A DNA stretch of 64,000 nucleotides, from positions 82,704-146,703 of the forward strand of contig CAKTEM010000005.1 in NCBI GenBank assembly GCA_934548045.1. Direction: 5' to 3'. The first letter of the stretch is position 1. Every line of letters begins with the position of its first letter. This document shows positions 1-6,631 of the stretch, piece after piece. The stretch is from an uncultured Faecalibacterium sp. GTDB lineage: Bacteria > Bacillota > Clostridia > Oscillospirales > Ruminococcaceae. A program made the translations under genes and the position numbers. The notes under the pieces were generated by a model, which was not told where the DNA came from, did not search any database, and saw only the letters and a program-made list of their open reading frames with translations.

Positions 1-17
1 AGAAAGGCGGACGCATC

Positions 18-269
18 ATGGCAGACAAAACCGAGAAAAAGCCGGGCTTTGTGGCCAGAATGAAGGCCGCCGTGAAGAACTTTGGCAACAGCGTTTCCAA
101 ATTCTTCCGCGACTCGAAGAGCGAGTTGAAGAAGGTCGTCTGGCCCTCGAAAGAGGATGTCAAGACCAACACCATCGTCGTACTCGTCACTGTGGCGATC
201 GCCGCGGTCGTGATGATCGCTCTGGACGCCATCTTCGGCGGCATCCTCGGCCTGATCATCGGCGCGTAA
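18..269 (+). CDS. secE: Preprotein translocase subunit SecE
   Basis: This 83-residue protein is the small membrane subunit of the SecYEG protein-export channel, where it clamps the two halves of SecY. The sequence shows a basic N-terminal part, the conserved amphipathic segment with SELKKVVWPS at about residues 36-45, and one hydrophobic membrane span at about 53-80. This is the short single-span form usual in Gram-positive bacteria. The start is preceded by AAAGGCGG. It sits directly before nusG, the standard bacterial arrangement, so it is probably co-transcribed with it from a promoter left of the window. Confidence 0.96.
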   Translation: MADKTEKKPGFVARMKAAVKNFGNSVSKFFRDSKSELKKVVWPSKEDVKTNTIVVLVTVAIAAVVMIALDAIFGGILGLIIGA

Positions 270-296
270 TCATCTTGAAACGGAGGGTCAACCAAA

Positions 297-827
297 ATGG
301 AAGAACAGTCCAATGAGGCTCTTTGGTATGTTGTGCATACCTATTCCGGCTACGAGAACAAAGTAGCGACGGACTTACAGACCATGGTGGAAAACCGCCG
401 CCTGCAAGACCTGATCTGCGACATCAAGGTTCCGACCGAGATGGTCCCGGAAATCAAGGACGGCAAGGAGCGTATGGTGGAACACAAGCTGTTCCCCGGC
501 TACGTTCTGGTCAAGATGGTCATGAACGACGATACCTGGTATGTCGTGCGCAACACGCGCGGCTGCACCGGTTTCGTCGGTCCTGCATCCAAGCCGGTTC
601 CTCTTACCGCTGAAGAAGTGGAAAAGATGGGTGTTGAAAAGGCGGCTCCGCTGACCGTGGATTTCAAGGTCGGCGACACCGTGCAGATCACCGCAGGTCC
701 TCTGGAAGGCTTTATGGGCCTTGTCGAGGGCATCGACACCGAGAGCTTCAAAGTCAAGCTCAAGGTCAACATGTTCGGCCGCGAGACTCCCGCAGAAGTG
801 GATATCGGCCAGGTCGAGCTGCCGTAA
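297..827 (+). CDS. nusG: Transcription elongation and antitermination factor NusG
   Basis: NusG binds RNA polymerase, modulates pausing and links transcription to Rho or to the ribosome. The 176-residue product has the NGN domain at the N-terminus (WYVVHTYSGYE at residues 10-20, then FPGYVLVKM near 62-70) and a C-terminal KOW domain (GDTVQITAGPLEGFMG, about 124-139). Length and domain order are normal. The start has a good site, GGAGGG, ten bases upstream. It lies 27 bases after secE and 135 bases before rplK, matching the usual secE-nusG-rplK order. Confidence 0.97.
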   Translation: MEEQSNEALWYVVHTYSGYENKVATDLQTMVENRRLQDLICDIKVPTEMVPEIKDGKERMVEHKLFPGYVLVKMVMNDDTWYVVRNTRGCTGFVGPASKPVPLTAEEVEKMGVEKAAPLTVDFKVGDTVQITAGPLEGFMGLVEGIDTESFKVKLKVNMFGRETPAEVDIGQVELP

Positions 828-899
828 CCAATCGGCAAAACCGTTTACCAAGGTAAGACCGCAGTGCGGTTCTTATAGAGCGTGTGCATCGCGTACATG

Positions 900-940
900 C
901 TCGTGGGAGGCGTGGAGACACCACGCCGCAACTCACCACA
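900..940 (+). promoter_or_regulatory. L1-binding site mimic in the rplK leader
   Basis: The leader holds GTGGGAGG at 903-910, a stem of GGCGTGG pairing with CCACGCC, and then ACTCACCAC ending at 939. This copies the L1-stalk site of 23S rRNA, where GUGGGAG and ACCAC flank a helix. Ribosomal protein L1 is known to repress its own operon by binding such an mRNA mimic. The site lies 23 bases before the rplK start. A second copy lies before rplA. Confidence 0.75.
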
Positions 941-962
941 GATTTTTGGAGGTGCATTTATT

Positions 963-1388
963 ATGGCACAGAAAGTTACTGGCTACATTAAGCTGCAGAT
1001 CGAGGCTGGCAAGGCAACTCCGGCCCCCCCTGTTGGCCCTGCTCTGGGTCAGAAGGGCGTCAACATCATGGCGTTCACCAAGGAGTTCAACGAGCGTACC
1101 AAGAACCAGATGGGTTATGTTATCCCCGTCGTCATCACCGTTTACGCTGACCGCTCCTTCAGCTTCATCACCAAGACTCCTCCGGCAGCCGTTCTGATCA
1201 AGAAGGCCGCTGGCATCAACACCGCTTCCGGCAAGCCCAACACCGAGAAGGTCGCTACTCTGACCGCTGCTCAGGTGGAAGAGATCGCTAAGACCAAGAT
1301 GCCCGACCTGAACGCTGCTTCTCTGGAAGCTGCTTGCAGCATGGTCCGTGGCACCTGCCGCAGCATGGGCGTCACCGTCGAGGGCTGA
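963..1388 (+). CDS. rplK: Ribosomal protein L11
   Basis: This 141-residue protein of the 50S stalk base binds the GTPase-centre rRNA. It begins AQKVTGYIKLQIEAGKATPAPP, has the family's PPVGPALGQKGVNIM segment at about 21-35, and ends with a Gly/Met/Thr-rich C-terminal rRNA-binding domain (MVRGTCRSMGVTVEG). An in-frame start 81 bases upstream exists, but the ATG at 963 follows TTGGAGGTG at good spacing and gives the family length. It is followed by rplA after a 57-base gap that carries the second L1-binding mimic. Confidence 0.97.
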   Translation: MAQKVTGYIKLQIEAGKATPAPPVGPALGQKGVNIMAFTKEFNERTKNQMGYVIPVVITVYADRSFSFITKTPPAAVLIKKAAGINTASGKPNTEKVATLTAAQVEEIAKTKMPDLNAASLEAACSMVRGTCRSMGVTVEG

Positions 1389-1396
1389 GACATAAA

Positions 1397-1432
1397 CCGT
1401 GGGAGGGCATAACACTGCCCGCATGACCACTT
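1397..1432 (+). promoter_or_regulatory. Second L1-binding site mimic, in the rplA leader
   Basis: Between rplK and rplA the sequence reads GTGGGAGG (1399-1406), a GGGC/GCCC stem, then ATGACCAC (1423-1430), followed at once by the ribosome binding site AGGAGG. This is the same motif as at 900-940 and closely resembles the 23S rRNA L1 site. It is well placed for L1 to block translation of its own gene. Confidence 0.75.
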
Positions 1433-1445
1433 AGGAGGATATACA

Positions 1446-2138
1446 ATGAAACATGGCAAGCACTATGTCGATGCTGCGAAGCAGATCGATTTTTCTAAGC
1501 TGTATGATATGAACGATGCTCTGGAGCTGGCTTGCAAGACCGCTTCCGCTAAGTTCGACGAGACCGTTGAGCTGCACGTCCGTCTGGGCGTTGATGGCCG
1601 TCACGCTGACCAGCAGGTCCGTGGCGCAGTCGTCCTGCCCAACGGCACTGGTAAGACTGTCCGCGTCTGCGCTATCGCTAAGGGCGCAGCTGCCGCTGCT
1701 GCTGAGGCAGCAGGTGCTGATATCGTTGGTGATGACGAGCTGATCGCACGCATCGCTGGCGGCTTCATGGACTTCGACGTCGTCGTTACCACCCCCGACA
1801 TGATGGGCCGCGTTGGCCGTCTTGGTAAGGTCCTGGGCCCCCGTGGTCTGATGCCGAACCCCAAGGCTGGCACCGTTGCTCCGGATCTGGGCAAGGCTGT
1901 CACCGAGGCTAAGGCTGGTAAGATCGAGTACCGTCTGGACAAGCAGAACATCATCCATGTTCCTGTCGGCAAGGCATCCTTCGGTGCTGAGAAGCTGTAC
2001 ACCAACCTGGATACCGTCATGAGCGCAATTGCTAAGGCAAAGCCGGCTGCTGCAAAGGGTACCTACTTCAAGAGCGCAACCATCGCTACCACCATGGGCC
2101 CTGGCATCCGTCTCAACACCCTGAAGTACGGTGTCTGA
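1446..2138 (+). CDS. rplA: Ribosomal protein L1
   Basis: L1 forms the mobile 50S stalk at the E site and is also a translational repressor of its own operon. The 230-residue product has the family signature around VTTPDMMGRVGRLGKVLGPRGLMPNPK (about 114-140) and the C-terminal PVGKASFGAEKL and KGTYFKSATIATTMGPG segments. Length is typical. AGGAGGAT stands just upstream of the ATG. The gene is the last one before an inverted repeat at 2144-2160 and the separate rplJ promoter. Confidence 0.97.
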   Translation: MKHGKHYVDAAKQIDFSKLYDMNDALELACKTASAKFDETVELHVRLGVDGRHADQQVRGAVVLPNGTGKTVRVCAIAKGAAAAAAEAAGADIVGDDELIARIAGGFMDFDVVVTTPDMMGRVGRLGKVLGPRGLMPNPKAGTVAPDLGKAVTEAKAGKIEYRLDKQNIIHVPVGKASFGAEKLYTNLDTVMSAIAKAKPAAAKGTYFKSATIATTMGPGIRLNTLKYGV

Positions 2139-2165
2139 TTTTTCTGAAAAATTTCAGAAAACCTA

Positions 2166-2194
2166 TTGACAACTCCGCACGTTTGCGGTAAAAT
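2166..2194 (+). promoter_or_regulatory. Sigma-A type promoter for rplJL
   Basis: TTGACA at 2166-2171 and TAAAAT at 2189-2194 are separated by 17 bases. This is a near-perfect vegetative promoter placed just before the L10 leader, so rplJ-rplL can be transcribed apart from rplKA. Confidence 0.8.
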
Positions 2195-2199
2195 AATCA

Positions 2200-2320
2200 T
2201 GCTGTTTTTGAGACAGCAGGTGCTGGAGTCCAGCGTAAGGCTATGCCGCCTGCCGAGAAACGTGCGTAAAGTTGTTTTATGCCTCTTTCTCGACCAAGTG
2301 CGGGAAAGAGGCTTTTTTGA
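2200..2320 (+). promoter_or_regulatory. L10 leader (rplJ autoregulatory region) with attenuator
   Basis: The untranslated region between the rplJ promoter and gene contains several pairing segments (GCTGTTTTTGAGACAGC, then GCAGG/CCTGC) and ends in a strong intrinsic terminator at 2281-2318, where GCCTCTTTC pairs with GAAAGAGGC before six T. This matches the L10 leader of Firmicutes, in which the L10-L12 complex binds the RNA and favours termination. The family call is from position and shape, without a covariance search. Confidence 0.8.
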
Positions 2321-2368
2321 TGCCGACTCCGGTTTTCGATACAAGTTTTTGAAACGAGGTGAAACCGA

Positions 2369-2884
2369 ATGCCCAGTGCAAAGATTCTTTCTGAAAAGCA
2401 GGCTTATGTCGCTGATCTGAAGGCAAAGTTTGAGAGTGCGGTTTCCGGCTGCGTCGTCGCTTACGGCGGCATTAACGTCGAGAACGACACCAAGCTCCGT
2501 AAGGAGCTGCGTGAGGCAGGCGTCGATTATATGGTCGTGAAGAACACCATGCTGCGTCTGGCTGTTAAGGGTACCTCTCTGGAGGGCCTGGCTGAGCAGT
2601 TCAAGGGCGATACCGCTATCGCTTTTGCTCACGAGGAAGACCCCATGTCCGCTGCCCGCATCCTGTGCAAGTATCAGGATGGCGATAAGTCCAAGAAGTT
2701 CGTCGTCAAGGCTGGCTTCATGGAAGGCAAGGTCATGGACGCTGCCGAGACCAACGCCATCGCAAAGCTGCCCAACCGCGAAGGCATGCTGTCCATGTTT
2801 GCAGGCGCCCTCACCAGCACTCTGTCTGGTCTGGCCGTTGCAATGCAGGCTTATGCCGACAAGCAGGAGGAGCCCGCTGCCTGA
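2369..2884 (+). CDS. rplJ: Ribosomal protein L10
   Basis: L10 anchors the L7/L12 dimers to the 50S subunit. This 171-residue protein has the N-terminal rRNA-binding domain (VSGCVVAYGGINVENDTKLRKELREAG, about 24-50, then VVKNTMLRLA) and a C-terminal helix (FAGALTSTLSGLAVAMQAYADKQ) that binds L7/L12. Length is normal. The start follows GAGGTG at 2357. The following gene is rplL, 70 bases downstream, as expected for a regulated pair. Confidence 0.97.
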   Translation: MPSAKILSEKQAYVADLKAKFESAVSGCVVAYGGINVENDTKLRKELREAGVDYMVVKNTMLRLAVKGTSLEGLAEQFKGDTAIAFAHEEDPMSAARILCKYQDGDKSKKFVVKAGFMEGKVMDAAETNAIAKLPNREGMLSMFAGALTSTLSGLAVAMQAYADKQEEPAA

Positions 2885-2954
2885 TCGCTGCGTGACTGCT
2901 GCTTAAACACTTGAAATCAACAAACAAAACCATTTATATTGGAGGGTTATTACC

Positions 2955-3329
2955 ATGGCTTCTGAGAAGATTACTGCCATCATCGACTCCGTCAAGGAGC
3001 TGTCCGTTCTGGAGCTGAAGGAACTGATCGACGCTTACTGCGAAGAGTTCGGTGTTTCCGCTGTTGCTGCTGCTGCTCCCGCTGCTGCTGGTGCTGCTGC
3101 TGCCGCTGAGGAAGAGAAGACCGAGTTCGACGTCATCCTGGCTGAGGCTGGCGCAACCAAGATGCAGGTCATCAAGCTGGTCAAGGAGATCACCGGTCTG
3201 GGCCTGAAGGAAGCTAAGGCTATCGTTGACGGCGCACCCAAGGCTGTCAAGGAGAAGGCTTCCAAGGCTGAGGCTGAGGACATCAAGAAGAAGCTGGAAG
3301 AGGCTGGCGCAAAGGTCGAGATCAAGTAA
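2955..3329 (+). CDS. rplL: Ribosomal protein L7/L12
   Basis: This 124-residue acidic stalk protein recruits translational GTPases. The N-terminal dimerization domain (about 1-33) is joined by an alanine-rich hinge (about 35-52) to the C-terminal factor-binding domain, which shows KMQVIKLVKEITGLGLKEAK at about 73-92 and ends VEIK. The hinge and length are normal for the family. The start follows TGGAGGG. The terminator at 3378-3413 closes the operon; rpoB, the usual neighbour, is not here. Confidence 0.98.
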   Translation: MASEKITAIIDSVKELSVLELKELIDAYCEEFGVSAVAAAAPAAAGAAAAAEEEKTEFDVILAEAGATKMQVIKLVKEITGLGLKEAKAIVDGAPKAVKEKASKAEAEDIKKKLEEAGAKVEIK

Positions 3330-3377
3330 TTTGATCCCCCTGAACGTTCTTTCTTGAATTCTTAATTCTTGAAAATG

Positions 3378-3413
3378 AGGCACTCTCGTCGAAAGACGGG
3401 GGTGTCTTTTTTG
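3378..3413 (+). terminator. Intrinsic terminator after rplL
   Basis: GGCACTC and CGTC pair with GACG and GGGTGTC around a GAAA loop, followed by TTTTTT. It separates the ribosomal protein operon from the SPFH unit. Confidence 0.85.
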
Positions 3414-3419
3414 TTTATT

Positions 3420-3450
3420 GTGGCATTGCGAAGCAATGACGGAGAGGTTG
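3420..3450 (+). repeat. Degenerate end of the interspersed palindromic repeat
   Basis: CATTGCGAAGCAATG followed by ACGGAGAGGTT resembles the outer end of the repeat units found elsewhere in the window, for example GTCACGAAGTGACGGAAAGGTTA at 28411-28433. The central CTCTCCC/GGGAGAG palindrome is absent, so this is a fragment at best. Confidence 0.4.
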
Positions 3451-3473
3451 GATAAGAGCTTTTGAAACGCTTC

Positions 3474-3502
3474 TTGACAATTACAATATAAAGTGATATG
3501 AT
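3474..3502 (+). promoter_or_regulatory. Sigma-A type promoter of the SPFH/RHH unit
   Basis: TTGACA at 3474-3479 and TATGAT at 3497-3502 are spaced by 17 bases. The -10 box lies inside the perfect palindrome at 3493-3513, so a protein on that palindrome would block the promoter. Confidence 0.85.
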
Positions 3503-3513
3503 TTTGATATCAC
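3493..3513. promoter_or_regulatory. Perfect palindrome over the -10 box (likely operator)
   Basis: GTGATAT, seven bases, ATATCAC: both arms match completely. It covers the -10 element and the start of the transcript of an operon whose second gene encodes a small ribbon-helix-helix protein. An autoregulatory operator is the natural reading, but this is inference. Confidence 0.65.
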
Positions 3514-3549
3514 AAAGAACCACTTCCGACCCGTTAAGGAGGGATTATT

Positions 3550-4581
3550 ATGGAAGAGAAGATTCTGCAAACCAAGAAGAACGGCATGGCAATGCTTTTG
3601 CTGACCCTGCTGGGCTACGTTGTCGCAATTGCCGCATTTATTTACGGCATCGTACAGGACAGCACTGTACTGGGCGTCATTTTGATTGTCGCATCGATTA
3701 TTTATGCAATCATCGGTATTTTCCTGTTCTGCGGCCTGAAAGTCCTGAAGCCGCAGGAAGCATTGGTACTTACCCTGTTCGGTGACTACATCGGTACCCT
3801 GAAAGGGCAGGGTTTCTACTGGGTCAACCCCTTCTGCACGGCAGTCAACCCGGCCGCAGGCACCAAGCTGAGCCAGAGCGGTGACGTTAACAGCGGTGAA
3901 AACGCAATGGCGGCCATGTTCAAGGGCAGCAATACCCAGAACACACAGGCTGTGCTGGAAAGCACCAGCAAAAAGATCTCCCTCAAGATGATGACCCTGA
4001 ACAACTCCCGTCAGAAGATCAACGACTGCCTTGGCAATCCGGTCGAGATCGGCATTGCGGTCATCTGGCGTGTGACCGATACCGCAAAGGCTGTCTTCAA
4101 TGTGGACAACTACAAAGAGTATCTCTCTCTGCAGTGTGACAGTGCACTCCGCAATGTCGTCCGCATCTATCCTTATGACGTCGCTCCCAATGTGGACACC
4201 ACCGGCGACGGTGTGGCCGATGAGGGAAGCCTGCGTGGCTCTTCCGAAATCGTGGCAAAGCGTATCCAGGACGAAATTCAGAAAAAGGTCGCCGATGCCG
4301 GCATTGAGATCGTCGAAGCACGCATCACCTATTTGGCATACGCTCCCGAAATTGCGGCAGTCATGCTCCAGCGTCAGCAGGCAAGTGCTATCATCGACGC
4401 ACGCAAGATGATCGTCGACGGCGCAGTCGGCATGGTGGAAATGGCTCTCGACCGTCTCAGCGAAAACAAGGTCGTCGAACTGGATGACGAGCGAAAGGCA
4501 GCAATGGTCTCGAATCTTCTGGTGGTGCTGTGCGGCAACCGTGACGCGCAGCCCATCGTGAACAGCGGTAGCCTCTACTGA
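3550..4581 (+). CDS. SPFH (stomatin/prohibitin/band 7) domain membrane protein
   Basis: SPFH proteins form membrane-associated oligomeric cages or scaffolds linked to membrane microdomains and protein quality control. This 343-residue protein has two hydrophobic spans near the N-terminus (about 16-36 and 43-63), then the SPFH domain beginning KPQEALVLTLFGDYIGTLKGQGFYWVNPF at about 71-99 and running to about 285, including VGIAVIWRV and the coiled tail LQRQQASAIIDARK. The start follows AAGGAGGG. The gene overlaps the next one by a single base (TGATG), so the two are almost certainly co-translated. Exact substrate or partner is unknown. Confidence 0.85.
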   Translation: MEEKILQTKKNGMAMLLLTLLGYVVAIAAFIYGIVQDSTVLGVILIVASIIYAIIGIFLFCGLKVLKPQEALVLTLFGDYIGTLKGQGFYWVNPFCTAVNPAAGTKLSQSGDVNSGENAMAAMFKGSNTQNTQAVLESTSKKISLKMMTLNNSRQKINDCLGNPVEIGIAVIWRVTDTAKAVFNVDNYKEYLSLQCDSALRNVVRIYPYDVAPNVDTTGDGVADEGSLRGSSEIVAKRIQDEIQKKVADAGIEIVEARITYLAYAPEIAAVMLQRQQASAIIDARKMIVDGAVGMVEMALDRLSENKVVELDDERKAAMVSNLLVVLCGNRDAQPIVNSGSLY

Positions 4582-4781
4582 TGGCAGAGCCGAAAAAGCA
4601 GGTCCCACTCCGTCTGAATGCGAAGCTCTACGATGCCATTGCTGCCTGGGCAGAGGATGACTTCCGCTCGGTGAACGGTCAGATCGAGTATCTCCTCACC
4701 GAGTGCGTCCGTCAGCGGAAGAAGAACGGTAAGTATGTCTCCGACCAGATCGATGTGCCGCCGGAACTGGATATCAAATAA
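4581..4781 (+). CDS. Small Arc-like ribbon-helix-helix DNA-binding protein
   Basis: This 66-residue protein has the pattern of an Arc/MetJ-type ribbon-helix-helix domain: a short strand KKQVPLRLNAKLYDAIAAWA at about 5-24 and two helices ending in VNGQIEYLLTECVRQR. Such proteins bind DNA as dimers and commonly repress their own operon. Its start codon overlaps the stop of the SPFH gene by one base. The palindrome in the operon promoter is its likely target (inference). There is no toxin-like partner, so a toxin-antitoxin role is not supported. Its stop codon abuts the composite repeat by one base. Confidence 0.75.
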   Translation: MAEPKKQVPLRLNAKLYDAIAAWAEDDFRSVNGQIEYLLTECVRQRKKNGKYVSDQIDVPPELDIK

Positions 4782-4782
4782 T

Positions 4783-5093
4783 AGCCCTCTCAGTCACCTT
4801 CGGTGACAGCTCTCCCAAAGGGAGAGCCTTTGGCAAATCGGTGCAGTCTGCAAAAGACGTACGAAGTTTCTACAAAAGATAAAAGAAGATAGCCCTGCTG
4901 TCTCGGTTCAGATACTTCTGAATCCAGTCCGCAGGGCTGTTTTGGTTATATGGTTGCTGGTGGGAACAGCAAGGCCATCGCTTTTGCGTGAAATGGTTTC
5001 TTTTCGATTTGTTCAGACTTGCCCGGCACGCCAGTGGCTCTCCCTTTGGGAGAGCTGTCGAGCGATGCGAGACTGAGAGGGCGAGGATGCAAA
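4783..5093. repeat. Composite repeat element 1 (two inverted palindromic units around a hairpin core)
   Basis: The left unit (4783-4840) reads AGCCCTCTCAGTC, a small variable hairpin, then AGCTCTCCC/GGGAGAGC and TTTGGCA. The right unit (about 5013-5093) is the same in reverse: CAGACTTGCCCGGC, GGCTCTCCC/GGGAGAGCT, variable hairpin, GACTGAGAGGGC. Between them is a core with a terminator-like hairpin (4891-4938). A second complete element lies at 33189-33437. The outline resembles a non-autonomous MITE, but no transposase is visible. I see no gene in this stretch. Confidence 0.75.
4891..4944 (+). repeat. Hairpin core of composite element 1
   Basis: AGCCCTGC at the left pairs with GCAGGGCT at the right around inner pairs TTCAG/CTGAA, followed by GTTTTGG. 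The shape is that of a weak intrinsic terminator. The core is related in sequence to the one at 33291-33361 (both contain CCAG.CCGCA.GGC), showing that the core travels with the repeat. Confidence 0.65.
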
Positions 5094-5184
5094 ATGAAAG
5101 CCATATTTTGCAAACCTGTCAAAATAGACACATTTCTGTGCAAGTACAGGAAATGTTTGTTAATAAATTATCTATCCCTTGTCC

Positions 5185-5213
5185 TTGCAATACACACGTT
5201 TTTTGTTTATAAT
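5185..5213 (+). promoter_or_regulatory. Sigma-A type promoter of the glycolytic cluster
   Basis: TTGCAA at 5185-5190 and a perfect TATAAT at 5208-5213, 17 bases apart, lie about 77 bases before the pgk start codon. Confidence 0.85.
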
Positions 5214-5289
5214 AAAGGTACAGGGGCCAAAAGCCCCGAGAGCGAGCGAAATTCGATTCCGAGAAAAGAATTGAGAGGAGATAATTACC

Positions 5290-6498
5290 ATGGGTTTAGG
5301 TAAGAAGACGATCGACGATCAGAATTACTGCGGCAAGAAGGTGCTTGTCCGCTGCGATTTCAACGTTCCGATGAAGGACGGCGTCATCACCAATGAGAAC
5401 CGTATCAATGCGGCTCTGCCCACCATCCAGAAGCTCATCAACGACGGCGCAAAGGTCATCCTGTGCAGCCACCTGGGCAAACCCAAGAACGGCCCCGAGG
5501 CAAAGTTCAGCCTGGCACCGGTCGCAGTTGCCCTGAGCGCAAAGCTCGGCAAGAATGTTGTCTTCGCAGATGACGACAATGTTGTCGGCGAGAACGCAAA
5601 GGCTGCTGTTGCTGCCATGAACAACGGCGACGTTGTCCTGCTCCAGAACACCCGTTTCCGCAAGGAAGAGACCAAGAACATGCCTGAGTTCTCTCAGGAT
5701 CTGGCTTCTCTGGCAGACGCTTATGTTGACGACGCATTCGGCAGCTGCCACCGCGCACACTGCTCCACCGCAGGCGTCACCGACTACATCAAGGATACCG
5801 CTGTTGGTTACCTGATGGAGAAGGAGATCAAGTATCTGGGCAATGCAGTCAACGATCCTGTCCGCCCCTTCACCGCAATTCTGGGCGGCGCAAAGGTTGC
5901 AGACAAGCTGAACGTTATCTCCAACCTGCTCGAGAAGGTCGATACCCTCATCATCGGCGGCGGCATGGCTTACACCTTCGTCAAGGCTCAGGGCTACGAA
6001 GTCGGCAAGAGCCTGTGCGATGACTCCAAGCTGGACTACTGCAAGGAGATGATGGCAAAGGCGAAGGAGAAGGGCGTCAAGCTGCTCCTGCCTGTCGATA
6101 CCGCTTGCGTTGCAAACTTCCCCGACCCCATCGACGCTCCGGTCGAGACCACCATTGTTCCTGTCACCCAGATCCCGGCTGACATGGAGGGCTGCGACAT
6201 CGGCCCCGAGACCATGAAGCTCTTCGCTGACGCTGTTAAGGCTTCCAAGACTGTTGTCTGGAACGGACCTATGGGCGTCTTCGAGAACCCGACTCTGGCA
6301 GCTGGCACTCTGGCAGTTGCAAAGGCTATGGCTGAGAGCGACGCTACCACCGTTATCGGCGGCGGCGACAGCGCAGCAGCTGTCCAGCAGATGGGTCTGG
6401 GCGACAAGATGACCCACATCTCCACCGGCGGCGGCGCATCTCTGGAGTATCTGGAGGGCAAGGAGCTGCCCGGCATCGCAGTTATCCAGAACGCATAA
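5290..6498 (+). CDS. pgk: Phosphoglycerate kinase
   Basis: This 402-residue cytosolic enzyme transfers phosphate from 1,3-bisphosphoglycerate to ADP, the first ATP-forming step of glycolysis. Visible family motifs are RCDFNVPM at about 18-25, the substrate loop HLGKPK, LLQNTRF, DDAFGSCHRAH, GGAKVADK at about 200-207, and the nucleotide-binding GGGDSAAA near the C-terminus. Length is normal. The start follows GAGAGGAG. It heads a cluster with tpiA and gpmI, but an intrinsic terminator lies between pgk and tpiA, so downstream genes may be expressed at a lower level. Confidence 0.98.
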   Translation: MGLGKKTIDDQNYCGKKVLVRCDFNVPMKDGVITNENRINAALPTIQKLINDGAKVILCSHLGKPKNGPEAKFSLAPVAVALSAKLGKNVVFADDDNVVGENAKAAVAAMNNGDVVLLQNTRFRKEETKNMPEFSQDLASLADAYVDDAFGSCHRAHCSTAGVTDYIKDTAVGYLMEKEIKYLGNAVNDPVRPFTAILGGAKVADKLNVISNLLEKVDTLIIGGGMAYTFVKAQGYEVGKSLCDDSKLDYCKEMMAKAKEKGVKLLLPVDTACVANFPDPIDAPVETTIVPVTQIPADMEGCDIGPETMKLFADAVKASKTVVWNGPMGVFENPTLAAGTLAVAKAMAESDATTVIGGGDSAAAVQQMGLGDKMTHISTGGGASLEYLEGKELPGIAVIQNA

Positions 6499-6521
6499 GT
6501 TTTCAAGTAGCATCCTGACAG

Positions 6522-6557
6522 GTGCGGCGGCAGTTTCGCCGCCGCACTTTTGTTTTT
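6522..6557 (+). terminator. Terminator or attenuator between pgk and tpiA
   Basis: GTGCGGCGG pairs with CCGCCGCAC around a short loop, followed by TTTTGTTTTTT. It lies inside the cluster and should reduce read-through into tpiA. Confidence 0.8.
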
Positions 6558-6567
6558 TGTAGAGTGC

Positions 6568-6593
6568 GTTTTTCCGCCGCAGGCGGAAAAACA
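6568..6593. repeat. Perfect inverted repeat in the tpiA leader
   Basis: GTTTTTCCGCC and GGCGGAAAAAC flank a three-base loop. It comes right after the pgk terminator and 39 bases before tpiA. It can form a hairpin in either strand; it lacks a following T run on the plus strand. A second regulatory hairpin or a protein site are both possible. Confidence 0.6.
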
Positions 6594-6631
6594 TTTCAAC
6601 AACAAATAAAGAAGTAGAGGAGAACACTACA

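Noticed and set aside
2144..2160. Terminator after rplA
   Set aside because: TTTCTGAAA..TTTCAGAAA is a weak A+T-only inverted repeat without a clear T run, so I did not list it as a terminator.
3055..3110. Alanine-codon (GCT) repeat run in rplL as a low-complexity insertion
   Set aside because: It encodes the normal flexible hinge of L7/L12.
4581..4781. Toxin-antitoxin module (ribbon-helix-helix antitoxin)
   Set aside because: Its only operon partner is an SPFH membrane protein of 343 residues; no toxin-sized gene is present.
4946..5303. Several 65-94 codon open frames between the RHH gene and pgk
   Set aside because: They run through the composite repeat and the pgk leader, cross the pgk promoter and have no good start sites. 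They are repeat-derived noise.
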